From the NCBI GenBank assembly GCA_014361085.1, contig JACIWG010000017.1, positions 1 to 13,230 of the forward strand: a stretch of DNA of 13,230 nucleotides, written 5' to 3'. Origin of the DNA: Nitrososphaeria archaeon. GTDB lineage: Archaea > Thermoproteota > Nitrososphaeria > JACIWG01. Of the stretch, positions 1 to 6,546 are shown piece after piece. Numbering within the stretch: position 1 is the stretch's first letter; each line of letters starts with the position of its first letter. The notes under the pieces were generated by a model, which worked only from the letters and a program-made list of their open reading frames with translations, had not been told where the DNA came from and made no database searches. The translations under genes were made by a program, and so were the position numbers.

Positions 1-838
1 GTCCCTCATGAAGTGTTAAAGCGTTAGTTGGGCAAATATTAGCACATTTACCACATAAACTGCAATCACTCTTATTGATTTCAATAAATCCGAAAGGTGT
101 TAGCTTAGAAGAAGGTATTACTTCTTTATCTGATAGACTCCTAATTAAGTCTACAAGCTCACTCCTTTTACTAACATAATCTACACTACTCTCTTGTTTC
201 CCCAACAATTCGTGTCCAACATTTTCAGTTTCTTCTCCAAAAATGTTTAGAACTGTTGTTACATCATTTTCTTTAATCCAAAAGCATCTAATCCTATCAT
301 TGAGCTTGGATGATATCATTTTGCAAGCTATTACAGCATTTTCAACATAAGATCTAATTTTAGGCGGGCACGAATTGTCTCCAAATAAAATCACCTTTTG
401 TGCACCCATATTGAAAGCCTCTAGTATGAGATTCACTGTTATTGTAGAAGGTGAGGGAAGGAAAATTGGTAGTATTTCTTCCCTATATTTTTGTCCAACA
501 ATACCCGCTTTTATAAAAGTATTCTTAACCTCTTCTCCACAAGCAAAAACCAAAATATTATATTCAAAAACATTCTTTCCTTTCTTAACTCCTGAAGTCT
601 TCCAACTTTCTTTTAGTAGATAGTCTACGCCCACCCTAAAATCAGGGTTAAACGGGTAAGTATAAAATACATCCTGTAAGCAGACACTTTCACAAACACT
701 GCATACATTACATAATCTTCTATCAACCAAGAGACCTGTGTTTGATGATATTGCATCACGTGGGCAATAGCTTATACAGCTTGAACATGCTCCTTTAAAA
801 GAAAGACATAGTTCAAGTTTACCATATAATGTTCTTAT
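1..838 (-). CDS. Multi-cluster ferredoxin / MvhD-like iron-sulfur protein (C-terminus outside window)
   Basis: Open frame of about 279 codons without a stop, running off the left edge. The start is at the right end. Near the N-terminus lie two cluster motifs: a C-x6-C-x2-C-x3-CP run ending GACSSCISYCP, and a second run CNVCSVCESVC. After a middle region of about 150 residues with a MvhD-like look (ILVFACGEE, then LILEAFNMGAQKVILFGD) comes a third motif, DCSLCGKCANICP. Such proteins pass electrons between soluble redox enzymes. No ATG, GTG or TTG exists between the upstream in-frame stop (854-856) and the first cluster. The candidate start is ATA at 838-836, overlapping the TAA stop of the upstream gene (ATAA) with GGAGG just before it. 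Alternatively this frame is the rest of the upstream gene after a -1 frameshift. The MvhD-like assignment is tentative; the ferredoxin motifs are clear. Confidence 0.8.
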   Translation of the reverse strand, partial: MRTLYGKLELCLSFKGACSSCISYCPRDAISSNTGLLVDRRLCNVCSVCESVCLQDVFYTYPFNPDFRVGVDYLLKESWKTSGVKKGKNVFEYNILVFACGEEVKNTFIKAGIVGQKYREEILPIFLPSPSTITVNLILEAFNMGAQKVILFGDNSCPPKIRSYVENAVIACKMISSKLNDRIRCFWIKENDVTTVLNIFGEETENVGHELLGKQESSVDYVSKRSELVDLIRSLSDKEVIPSSKLTPFGFIEINKSDCSLCGKCANICPTNALTLHEG

Positions 839-1347
839 GTCGCCTCCAGACCCTTACTTCTAGCAAGGACAATTCCTCCAACCTCTTTCTGGGTTTGAGA
901 AAAGTTTTGTGCAATATATGATGCGATCATTCTCTTAGCTTTTTCTGTCGCCTTAAATAGGTCGTTGTGCACAAATCCACATAATTCTTGAATTTCCAAA
1001 ACATAAAGATTTTCTAAAGGATAGCTCATCCCATCTGCAATGTCTTTAAAGTTTCTTTTCGAGCACGCTAATACAATAAGCTTTTTTGGAAAGTTGTTTA
1101 AAACATTTTTGTAAAATTCTATCCCCTCCAAACTACATAAACTGTCATAAGAAATAACATCTTTAATCCCAATATCCCTAATGAATGTTTCAACATCCTC
1201 AAAATCAATAATACTCTTTCCCCTACAATTACAAGATAATACAGTAATGTTCTGTTTCAAAAGTGTAGCTAAAAGTTTTGATGGAGCTATAAATGACTTA
1301 AAAAGAAGTCTCCTATCAACTCTAGGACCCTCATTTAAAAATGACAT
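835..1347 (-). CDS. HdrA-like cysteine-rich domain protein
   Basis: 170 residues that resemble the domain found before or within HdrA-type heterodisulfide reductase proteins. Visible landmarks are ITVLSCNCRGK (C39, C41), SLCSLEG (C71), VLACS (C95), ELCGFVH (C123) and the ATEKAKRMIASYIA helix. No FAD-binding GxGxxG motif is seen, so it is not a complete HdrA. The start is ATG 1347: it has GTGGTG four bases upstream and a TATA-like box suitably placed, whereas a TTG four codons earlier has neither. Its stop overlaps the next ferredoxin frame. In related proteins this domain and ferredoxin domains often occur in one chain, so the two frames either form one complex or were one gene. It probably acts in cytoplasmic electron transfer for a redox enzyme encoded beyond the left edge (inference). 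Confidence 0.7.
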   Translation of the reverse strand: MSFLNEGPRVDRRLLFKSFIAPSKLLATLLKQNITVLSCNCRGKSIIDFEDVETFIRDIGIKDVISYDSLCSLEGIEFYKNVLNNFPKKLIVLACSKRNFKDIADGMSYPLENLYVLEIQELCGFVHNDLFKATEKAKRMIASYIAQNFSQTQKEVGGIVLARSKGLEAT

Positions 1348-1351
1348 ATTG

Positions 1352-1355
1352 CACC
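1352..1355 (-). promoter_or_regulatory. Ribosome binding site deciding the HdrA-like start
   Basis: GGTG on the minus strand, followed by CAAT and then ATG at 1347. It favours this ATG over the TTG at 1359. Confidence 0.5.
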
Positions 1356-1384
1356 ACAAAACACTATATCCTTCTATAATAAAA

Positions 1385-1393
1385 CATTTAAAG
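1385..1393 (-). promoter_or_regulatory. TATA box for the HdrA-like/ferredoxin operon
   Basis: CTTTAAATG on the minus strand. Its centre is about 26 bases before a transcription start near 1363, which would give a 16-base leader carrying the GGTG ribosome site. Confidence 0.4.
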
Positions 1394-1394
1394 A

Positions 1395-1402
1395 CATAAA
1401 TA
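1395..1402 (+). promoter_or_regulatory. TATA box for the YedE-like pair
   Basis: CATAAATA, centred 27-28 bases before ATG 1427 and about 22 before ATG 1421. This fits a leaderless transcript starting at the second ATG. Confidence 0.35.
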
Positions 1403-1420
1403 ATTTAATATACAACTTAC

Positions 1421-1870
1421 ATGTCCATGAAAGTTAAACCATTTTACGCAGGACTTATATTTGGCTTGATATTTGCTTTCTCTCAAGCCTTTCTCGGATA
1501 CACTTGGAAGGACGCTTACGCATACTGTACCATCGGCCATTCCCGAGACCTAATGCTTTGGCTTACAAGTGTTTTTACTAGATACAAAATAAGTGAATAT
1601 ATATTACCCTTCCTCTCCACATTTGGCGTTATATCAGGATCATTTATTGCCTCAAAAGTTTATAGAGAATTTCATGTAGTAAAAATAGAAAAAAGTAATT
1701 TATTTACAATGTTTGCACTAGGTTTTGCCTCAGCAGTCTTCGGTCTAATCGCAACATTCTGTCCAGTAAGACTTTTCGTTCTATTATCATTTGGAGACCT
1801 AGAAGTTCTTTTTGGAGTTATAGGATATATGTTAGGAATATTTTTAGCAATAAAATTGATGAGAAGGTGA
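1421..1870 (+). CDS. YeeE/YedE-family half transporter, first half
   Basis: 149-residue membrane protein with about four hydrophobic segments. It matches one half of the YeeE/YedE (DUF395) family, members of which import thiosulfate or are proposed to import selenium compounds. Two family cysteine motifs are visible: AYCTIGHSRDL (C36) and TFCPVRLF (C114). The usual family protein is about twice this length and contains both halves; here the other half is the next gene. The start could be ATG 1421 or ATG 1427; the TATA spacing favours 1427. The promoter is divergent from the HdrA-like operon. The substrate cannot be read from sequence; a sulfur species is the default and selenium is possible given the DUF3343 gene downstream. 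Confidence 0.75.
   Translation: MSMKVKPFYAGLIFGLIFAFSQAFLGYTWKDAYAYCTIGHSRDLMLWLTSVFTRYKISEYILPFLSTFGVISGSFIASKVYREFHVVKIEKSNLFTMFALGFASAVFGLIATFCPVRLFVLLSFGDLEVLFGVIGYMLGIFLAIKLMRR
1866..1870 (+). promoter_or_regulatory. Ribosome binding site within the preceding stop
   Basis: GGTGA includes the TGA stop of the first transporter half and sits four bases before ATG 1875 of the second. It indicates coupled translation of the two halves. Confidence 0.5.
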
Positions 1871-1874
1871 AAAT

Positions 1875-2333
1875 ATGTCGTATTCGCTAACCTATTTCAT
1901 GATAGCATCATTCACAATTGGTGCAATAATCGGTTTCATAGGATATTCTAGCAGATTTTGTACAATGGCAGGAATAAGAAACCTAATTCTGTTAAGACAC
2001 AAAGAAATGTTCACTGGTATAATCGGAATACTAGTAGGAGGACTTATTGGCTTCTCCACACTAAGTTTTATAAATCCCACAGTCTTCCAAAACTTCCCAA
2101 TTTTCCTTAAAACAAAACTTTTCACAAAAATTTCAAAAATTCTGCTTATATTTATAGGCTCCTTAGGTCTTGGCATAATCTCAACATATGTAGACGGTTG
2201 CCCCTTTAGAATGCACGTGAAAGCAGGCTCTGGAAACCTTGACTCTGTAATATATCTTATAGGCTTCTATATTGGAATAATCTACTTTATCCTCTTCCTA
2301 GAAGAAATAGTAATTTCTATCTTTTCTTTCTAA
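1875..2333 (+). CDS. YeeE/YedE-family half transporter, second half
   Basis: 152-residue membrane protein, the partner of the gene four bases upstream. It carries the best-conserved YedE motifs: SRFCTMAGIRNL (C29) and DGCPFRMHVKAGSGNLDS (C109). Each aligns with a motif in the first half, so both proteins have the same two-cysteine plan and would form one channel as a heterodimer (inference). In studied thiosulfate-transporting YeeE proteins, conserved cysteines in the pore relay the substrate. Hydrophobic segments are near residues 8-24, 47-66, 88-106 and 125-150. Coupled translation is suggested by GGTGA overlapping the upstream stop. Confidence 0.8.
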   Translation: MSYSLTYFMIASFTIGAIIGFIGYSSRFCTMAGIRNLILLRHKEMFTGIIGILVGGLIGFSTLSFINPTVFQNFPIFLKTKLFTKISKILLIFIGSLGLGIISTYVDGCPFRMHVKAGSGNLDSVIYLIGFYIGIIYFILFLEEIVISIFSF

Positions 2334-2345
2334 ACTTTTTCAAAA
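2334..2345 (+). terminator. T-rich stop region after the transporter pair
   Basis: The stop codon is followed by CTTTTTC after a pyrimidine-rich run, as in archaeal U-tract terminators. No hairpin is seen. The next gene ends 22 bases away on the other strand. Confidence 0.3.
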
Positions 2346-2355
2346 TTATTTAAAG

Positions 2356-2925
2356 TTATTTAGAGACACTCTTACCCTTCCTATAACTATATTCTTTCCA
2401 TACAAAAAGTAATATTAATAGTATTGATGTTATTATGGCGAGAAAGTATCCGTCTTGGAAAGAGGCAGTTATTATTAATTCTTCAATGTCCGCATGTATC
2501 CTAATTTGGCCTTGCACAGGAAACCTTGCACCTGGAATCGGAGCCCTTCCAGTCCCTTCATAAATTACTGGTATAAAACCTAGAGACCAAACTAGATAGA
2601 TTAAACCAATTACCCCTACTATCCGATGCCCCCATTTATTTTTCACAAAAAGTGCTATAATAAGAAGTATTGCGAACACTCCGAGAACTATTTGTGCAAG
2701 CATCATAAGTGTCGGAGGCGTCTCATATGCGGCCAAATAAGGTGCCAGAAGTTTAGCATTATGTATAAGCCCATAAGCATAGATCAAAACATACGTTGTT
2801 CCAGGAGAAAAGATAGGTTGAAAGGTCGCGATCCACCAAGGCCTAATCGCTGATAAGATAAAAGTACAAATACCCATTATAAGCAGTATCCTATACAATA
2901 CTGACTTAACTTTGTCGGCAACCAT
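2356..2925 (-). CDS. Four-helix membrane protein, unknown function
   Basis: 189 residues that I do not recognise. Four hydrophobic segments are visible near residues 9-33, 72-95, 101-123 and 157-178. They are separated by an early loop with conserved-looking aromatic and proline residues (RPWW, FSPGTTY) and a late loop (RAPIPGARFPVQG) of about 30 residues. The C-terminus is basic (YSYRKGKSVSK), so it is probably cytoplasmic. No heme-binding histidine pair or cysteine is evident that would mark a quinone or cytochrome subunit. It starts divergently from the Tat ferredoxin/AOR operon, so a role as membrane partner of that enzyme is possible but unproven. ATG 2925 fits a leaderless transcript from the TATA-like box at 2948-2957. 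Confidence 0.65.
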   Translation of the reverse strand: MVADKVKSVLYRILLIMGICTFILSAIRPWWIATFQPIFSPGTTYVLIYAYGLIHNAKLLAPYLAAYETPPTLMMLAQIVLGVFAILLIIALFVKNKWGHRIVGVIGLIYLVWSLGFIPVIYEGTGRAPIPGARFPVQGQIRIHADIEELIITASFQDGYFLAIITSILLILLFVWKEYSYRKGKSVSK

Positions 2926-2947
2926 TATTAATAGTCATTTATATCGC

Positions 2948-2957
2948 TATTTTTAAA
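2948..2957 (-). promoter_or_regulatory. TATA box for the four-helix membrane protein
   Basis: TTTAAAAATA on the minus strand, centred 27 bases before ATG 2925. This implies a leaderless mRNA. Confidence 0.4.
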
Positions 2958-3031
2958 TTTTTTTATAATTTTTAATTTATAATCCTATAACACTGTTATA
3001 TTTTTACTTAAATATATAATAAAAATAAAAG

Positions 3032-3039
3032 TTTATAAG
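3032..3039 (+). promoter_or_regulatory. TATA box for the Tat ferredoxin/AOR operon
   Basis: TTTATAAG, centred about 29 bases before ATG 3065, following an A-rich stretch. It gives a leader of only a few bases. Confidence 0.45.
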
Positions 3040-3064
3040 CCTCAACTTTTTTATCTCCAATCAT

Positions 3065-3898
3065 ATGGAAACAATTAAAGAAAATAAATCTGGAAGTGTT
3101 GGTAGAAGAGCTTTCTTGGGGATTGCAGTCGTAGGCGGCCTAGCAGTAGGCTTTCTAGCTGGATGGCTTAGTAAACCAGCGGAAGGCGTAGTTTCAACAA
3201 TCACTTCAACCGTCACATCAACAGTTACTTCAACTGCGACACAGCCTGGTGCAACAGTTACAGCAGCACCAGAAGCTATTGTGCCACTCAGAAGAGTAAC
3301 AGAACCAAAACAGGGTTACCACAAGGTTATAGACTATCAGAGATGTACTGGTTGTAGAATATGCGAGTTTACTTGTGCACTAAAGTATCAGCCAGAAAAC
3401 TTCCCTGGAGTAAATCTAGAGTATGCAAGGATAAGAGTTCACAAGTACCCATACATAAGCTTCCCCATGTTCTGCAGATATTGTACGCTAGAAGAGTGGG
3501 TTGAGGGGACAAGCAAGGCTCCATGCGAATATGTTTGTCCCACAGGTGCGCTTCAGACCGTTAAGGATGTTAAGGAACCTGGTAAGGTTGGAAACGGGTA
3601 CAGGTGGGTTGACCCTGCAATATGCTCCGGCCTAGACAATTGTGGAAGATGCCTCGAAATATGTGAAGAACAGTTCGGTAGTGGAATCTTCTTCGCTCCT
3701 CCAGACGAGAAGGGTATAAAGAGGGCTATGGTTTGTACAATGTGTGCTGGAATGCCAGAATGTGTTAACGCGTGTCCAGAGCAGGCAATACGCTTTGAGC
3801 CGCCTCAGCAGAATGGAAGATACTATGCATACAGGCCTAGAGAGTTAGCGGAACTCTTATATCGTAAATTCTATCATTTGGAGAAGGTGGTAAAATGA
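3065..3898 (+). CDS. Tat-exported 4x[4Fe-4S] ferredoxin subunit of an AOR-type enzyme
   Basis: 277 residues. The N-terminus has a twin-arginine signal, VGRRAFLG (R14, R15), then a hydrophobic stretch to about residue 34. No clear cleavage site is seen, so it may stay as an anchor. A Thr/Ser-rich linker follows (about 42-62, with STVTST repeats). The rest is a DmsB/NrfC-type ferredoxin with 16 cysteines in four groups: C94-C97-C100-C104; C137-C140-C154-C158; C187-C193-C196-C200; C224-C227-C233-C237. It would carry electrons from the catalytic subunit encoded next, whose start codon overlaps this stop (ATGA). The function as an electron-transfer subunit is firm; the outside location rests on the Tat signal. 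Confidence 0.9.
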   Translation: METIKENKSGSVGRRAFLGIAVVGGLAVGFLAGWLSKPAEGVVSTITSTVTSTVTSTATQPGATVTAAPEAIVPLRRVTEPKQGYHKVIDYQRCTGCRICEFTCALKYQPENFPGVNLEYARIRVHKYPYISFPMFCRYCTLEEWVEGTSKAPCEYVCPTGALQTVKDVKEPGKVGNGYRWVDPAICSGLDNCGRCLEICEEQFGSGIFFAPPDEKGIKRAMVCTMCAGMPECVNACPEQAIRFEPPQQNGRYYAYRPRELAELLYRKFYHLEKVVK

Positions 3899-5970
3899 CA
3901 GCAGAATTTTTTGGTGTAACCGGAAAGCTATTAAGAATTGACATGACACAGGAGAAGGCTACCATTGTCGAAACAGATCCTGAAATATATAAGACGCATA
4001 TTGGTGGAGTAGGGTTAGGCCTCTACTGGCTATTCAAAGAAGGTGTCGTCTCACCAGATGTGCCACCCTTTGATCCCAGAAACATTCTACAGATAATGGT
4101 TGGGCCGTTCAACGGTATTGTTCCAGGAACACAGTCTGTTGCAGTAACAAAATCGCCATACAATTTCATGTGTGTATCCTATAGTGGAGGGTACGCTAAT
4201 TCGGAAATAAAATTTGCTGGATACGATGGAATACAGGTTGTTGGAAAAGCAAAGGACCTACTATGGGTTTCAATCGTAGACGATAAAGTCGAATTCCATG
4301 ATGCAAAAGACTTGAAAGGCAAAGACAGTGAGGAAACAGAAATAATTCTAAAGGGCATGGTACCATATACAACCAGCCCACTAGAATATAGAAAAGAAAG
4401 AGTACTAACAAAAGAAAACCTTCCAACAGGAAAAGATGCTAACGGGAATGCTGTATCAATGTGGGACTGGTGGGGTGTACGCGCAAATCCACCCTATGCA
4501 ATAGGAGAAAAGAGGCTTGCAAAAGTATTGAGTATTGGTCCAGGTGGAGAAAAGGGTGTATGGTACGCTAACATAATGACAGAAGGCTCTCACGCACACG
4601 GCAGATATGGTAGCGGTGCAATAATGGGCTCAAAGAATCTAAAGGCTATAACAATAAGAGGGACAAAAGGCCACAAAGTATACGATAAAACAAAGGTCCT
4701 AGATATTATAAAGACGATAATTGCAAACCAAAAACTACAGATTAGATGGAGAACATATGGTACAGGAAACTTGCCTGCAACTGCAACAAACTATGAAAGC
4801 GCATATGGTATAAGAAACTGGCAGTATATCGCATGGCATGATCCAAGATCCGTGAAACCACTTACTGGAGCTTTCTTAGAAACAGGTTTCTGGGTTAGAA
4901 AGGACTCCTGCTGCTCAATAGGATGCCAAAACTGTTTCGTAACCTCAAGGGTGACGAACAAGGATCCAGAACTAGATGGTACATTAAATGATATACCAGA
5001 CTGGGAAGCGCAAGGGAATGTAGGTGGATTATTGGATTTTGCGATGCCAGATGACCTATTCCCAGGCAAGGATCCACGAAACGCTAAATTAGCGGATGTG
5101 TTAACTGATTACGAATGTGCAAGCAGGTTCATATATGCTGTAAGCATTTTCGACCGATACGGCCTCGACTATATCGAAGGCGGTAACCATATAAGTCTTC
5201 TAATGGAGCTTAGACAACGCAACCTAATCACTAAAGAAGACCTTAAATTGCCGCCTGAAGTTGGCGACCTAATATGGGGTAACCATAAGGCATTTGCATG
5301 GATTATGAAACAACTTGTCACAAGCGATGACCCACTATTCCAGGCATTAAGAAAAGGAACTTATGAGACAGCAAAATATTTTGCTGAAAAGAAGAACAAT
5401 CCACAGATAATGTACTATTCTCAAACAATCAAAAGATATGGTCAACCAGCACATGATCCAAGAAGTGGAAGATGTAAGAAGGTTGACGAATACATCCACA
5501 CCGAAAGACCAGGTGCACATACAGAAGGCTATGATGCAGTAGTTCCGTATAGGGCAATGTATGGTTCCCTTGTAGGATGCACCTTTGCTGCAGGCACAAT
5601 TGGTGGTGCAAAAGAAATTGCGGCCCTACTTACAGCATTAACGGGATGGACATACACAGAAGCTGACGTGAATAATGCTGGTGAAAGGATTTGGTGTCTA
5701 GAAAGAACATTCAACATAGTTACACAAGGGTTAACGAATCCCGCTGAACAATGGGATAACCTTTGGCCAAGAAGATGGCTTGAACCAATACCAAGCGGTC
5801 CACTCGCTGGACAACCATCACAGGTCACTGAAGAGAAGATGAAAGAGCTTCTAGCAAAGTTCTATGCCAACAGAGGCTTGGACGAAAAAGGCTTCCCCAA
5901 AGCTGAAACAATGGCGAAGTGGGGTATACAATACGCTGACGAATGGCTTAAGAAGTATAGGGGTTCATAA
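3895..5970 (+). CDS. Aldehyde:ferredoxin oxidoreductase family protein (W/Mo-bispterin catalytic subunit)
   Basis: 691 residues, longer than the usual 600-620 of cytoplasmic AOR. The N-terminus is typical (GKLLRIDMT, GGVGLGLYWL), as is GRYGSGAIMGSKNLKAI, the family's pterin-region signature. The [4Fe-4S] ligands appear as C340-x3-C344-x2-C347 (with C339 adjacent) plus C562. The canonical pattern is C-x2-C-x3-C plus a distant C, so the middle cysteine is shifted by one. An insertion of roughly 50 residues lies near residues 155-205. There is no signal peptide; the overlapping upstream gene has a Tat signal, so the folded pair may be exported together. Members oxidise aldehydes or related carbonyls using tungsten, or molybdenum as in E. 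coli YdhV. The substrate here is unknown. Confidence 0.9.
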   Translation: MTAEFFGVTGKLLRIDMTQEKATIVETDPEIYKTHIGGVGLGLYWLFKEGVVSPDVPPFDPRNILQIMVGPFNGIVPGTQSVAVTKSPYNFMCVSYSGGYANSEIKFAGYDGIQVVGKAKDLLWVSIVDDKVEFHDAKDLKGKDSEETEIILKGMVPYTTSPLEYRKERVLTKENLPTGKDANGNAVSMWDWWGVRANPPYAIGEKRLAKVLSIGPGGEKGVWYANIMTEGSHAHGRYGSGAIMGSKNLKAITIRGTKGHKVYDKTKVLDIIKTIIANQKLQIRWRTYGTGNLPATATNYESAYGIRNWQYIAWHDPRSVKPLTGAFLETGFWVRKDSCCSIGCQNCFVTSRVTNKDPELDGTLNDIPDWEAQGNVGGLLDFAMPDDLFPGKDPRNAKLADVLTDYECASRFIYAVSIFDRYGLDYIEGGNHISLLMELRQRNLITKEDLKLPPEVGDLIWGNHKAFAWIMKQLVTSDDPLFQALRKGTYETAKYFAEKKNNPQIMYYSQTIKRYGQPAHDPRSGRCKKVDEYIHTERPGAHTEGYDAVVPYRAMYGSLVGCTFAAGTIGGAKEIAALLTALTGWTYTEADVNNAGERIWCLERTFNIVTQGLTNPAEQWDNLWPRRWLEPIPSGPLAGQPSQVTEEKMKELLAKFYANRGLDEKGFPKAETMAKWGIQYADEWLKKYRGS

Positions 5971-5992
5971 ATTTCCCCCCTTATATTTTTAA
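5971..5992 (+). terminator. T-rich terminator after the AOR gene
   Basis: A run of six C then TTATATTTTT follows the stop codon. It resembles an archaeal U-tract terminator and lies before the next promoter. No clear hairpin. Confidence 0.35.
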
Positions 5993-5994
5993 TG

Positions 5995-6002
5995 TTTAAA
6001 TA
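5995..6002 (+). promoter_or_regulatory. TATA box for the DUF3343/kinase pair
   Basis: TTTAAATA, centred about 29 bases before ATG 6028. It suggests a separate, nearly leaderless transcript for the two downstream genes. Confidence 0.45.
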
Positions 6003-6027
6003 ACAAGCTTTTATCCTTTCTTATCTC

Positions 6028-6546
6028 ATGGAAAGAGGACTAATAATTTTTGGTCATGTAAAAGACGCTTTTAAGGCAGAAAAGGTTTTAAAAGCTTCAG
6101 GTTTCCAAATAGAACTTACACTTCCTCCAAAGGATGTGGTTAAAGGCTGTGACCTAGCGATTTCATTTAACTTGAATGAAAGGCCTGCTGTTGAAAGGGC
6201 TTTAATGGAGAATGGTGTCCAATACTCTAATATCGTTGATTCAGTTAAAGTTTCAACTAAACCGCTTGATATGGTTAAAAAGTTTGATTATGGTGACTCT
6301 ATAATGTTTAGATGTGGTTCAATGAAGATTACAATAGATAAATGTGATGGAACTATCTTAAACATTTCTGGAGGCGGATGCCCGGATGTACCATACCTGT
6401 TTCTCCAGCTTGTTGGAAAAAAAATTTTTGAAGCAAAAAATCCTACTACAATAGGCTATTCACTTTGTGCTTACTCTCTTGGTAAGGCTTTTGAGGAGGC
6501 GCTAAAATTTTATGAAAACTTTAATCGTTGGAACAGTTCCAGTTGA
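6028..6546 (+). CDS. DUF3343-like putative S/Se-carrier protein with extra C-terminal cysteine domain
   Basis: 172 residues. The first 75 or so look like DUF3343: an opening strand (GLIIFGHV), an AFKAEKVLKASG helix, a proline motif (LTLPPKD) and KGCDLAISF with C41 at the family's usual cysteine. DUF3343 is commonly annotated as a putative Se/S-carrier-like domain and has been linked with selenium use by gene neighbourhoods. The C-terminal half, from about 88, is unfamiliar: SIMFRCGSM (C96), DKCDGT (C106), GGGCPDVPYLF (C118) and SLCAYSLGKAF (C147). Four more cysteines suggest metal or persulfide chemistry (inference). The gene end overlaps the next gene by 35 bases, so the two are co-translated. 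Confidence in DUF3343 is moderate; the role is inferred from family and neighbours. Confidence 0.65.
   Translation: MERGLIIFGHVKDAFKAEKVLKASGFQIELTLPPKDVVKGCDLAISFNLNERPAVERALMENGVQYSNIVDSVKVSTKPLDMVKKFDYGDSIMFRCGSMKITIDKCDGTILNISGGGCPDVPYLFLQLVGKKIFEAKNPTTIGYSLCAYSLGKAFEEALKFYENFNRWNSSS

Noticed and set aside
375..623. Plus-strand open frame of 82 codons
   Set aside because: Antisense to the ferredoxin/MvhD-like frame, which carries clear cysteine motifs.
772..825. ATG at 825-823 as start for the ferredoxin gene
   Set aside because: It is in the other frame and gives only 17 codons before a stop.
3190..3245. Thr/Ser repeat (CAACAGTTACTTC-like units) as a DNA repeat or CRISPR-like element
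   Set aside because: It encodes the STVTST linker of the Tat ferredoxin; the periodicity comes from the protein.
4196..5828. Several minus-strand open frames of 60-99 codons opposite the AOR gene
   Set aside because: They are antisense to a strongly conserved gene and their translations are low-complexity with no domain features.
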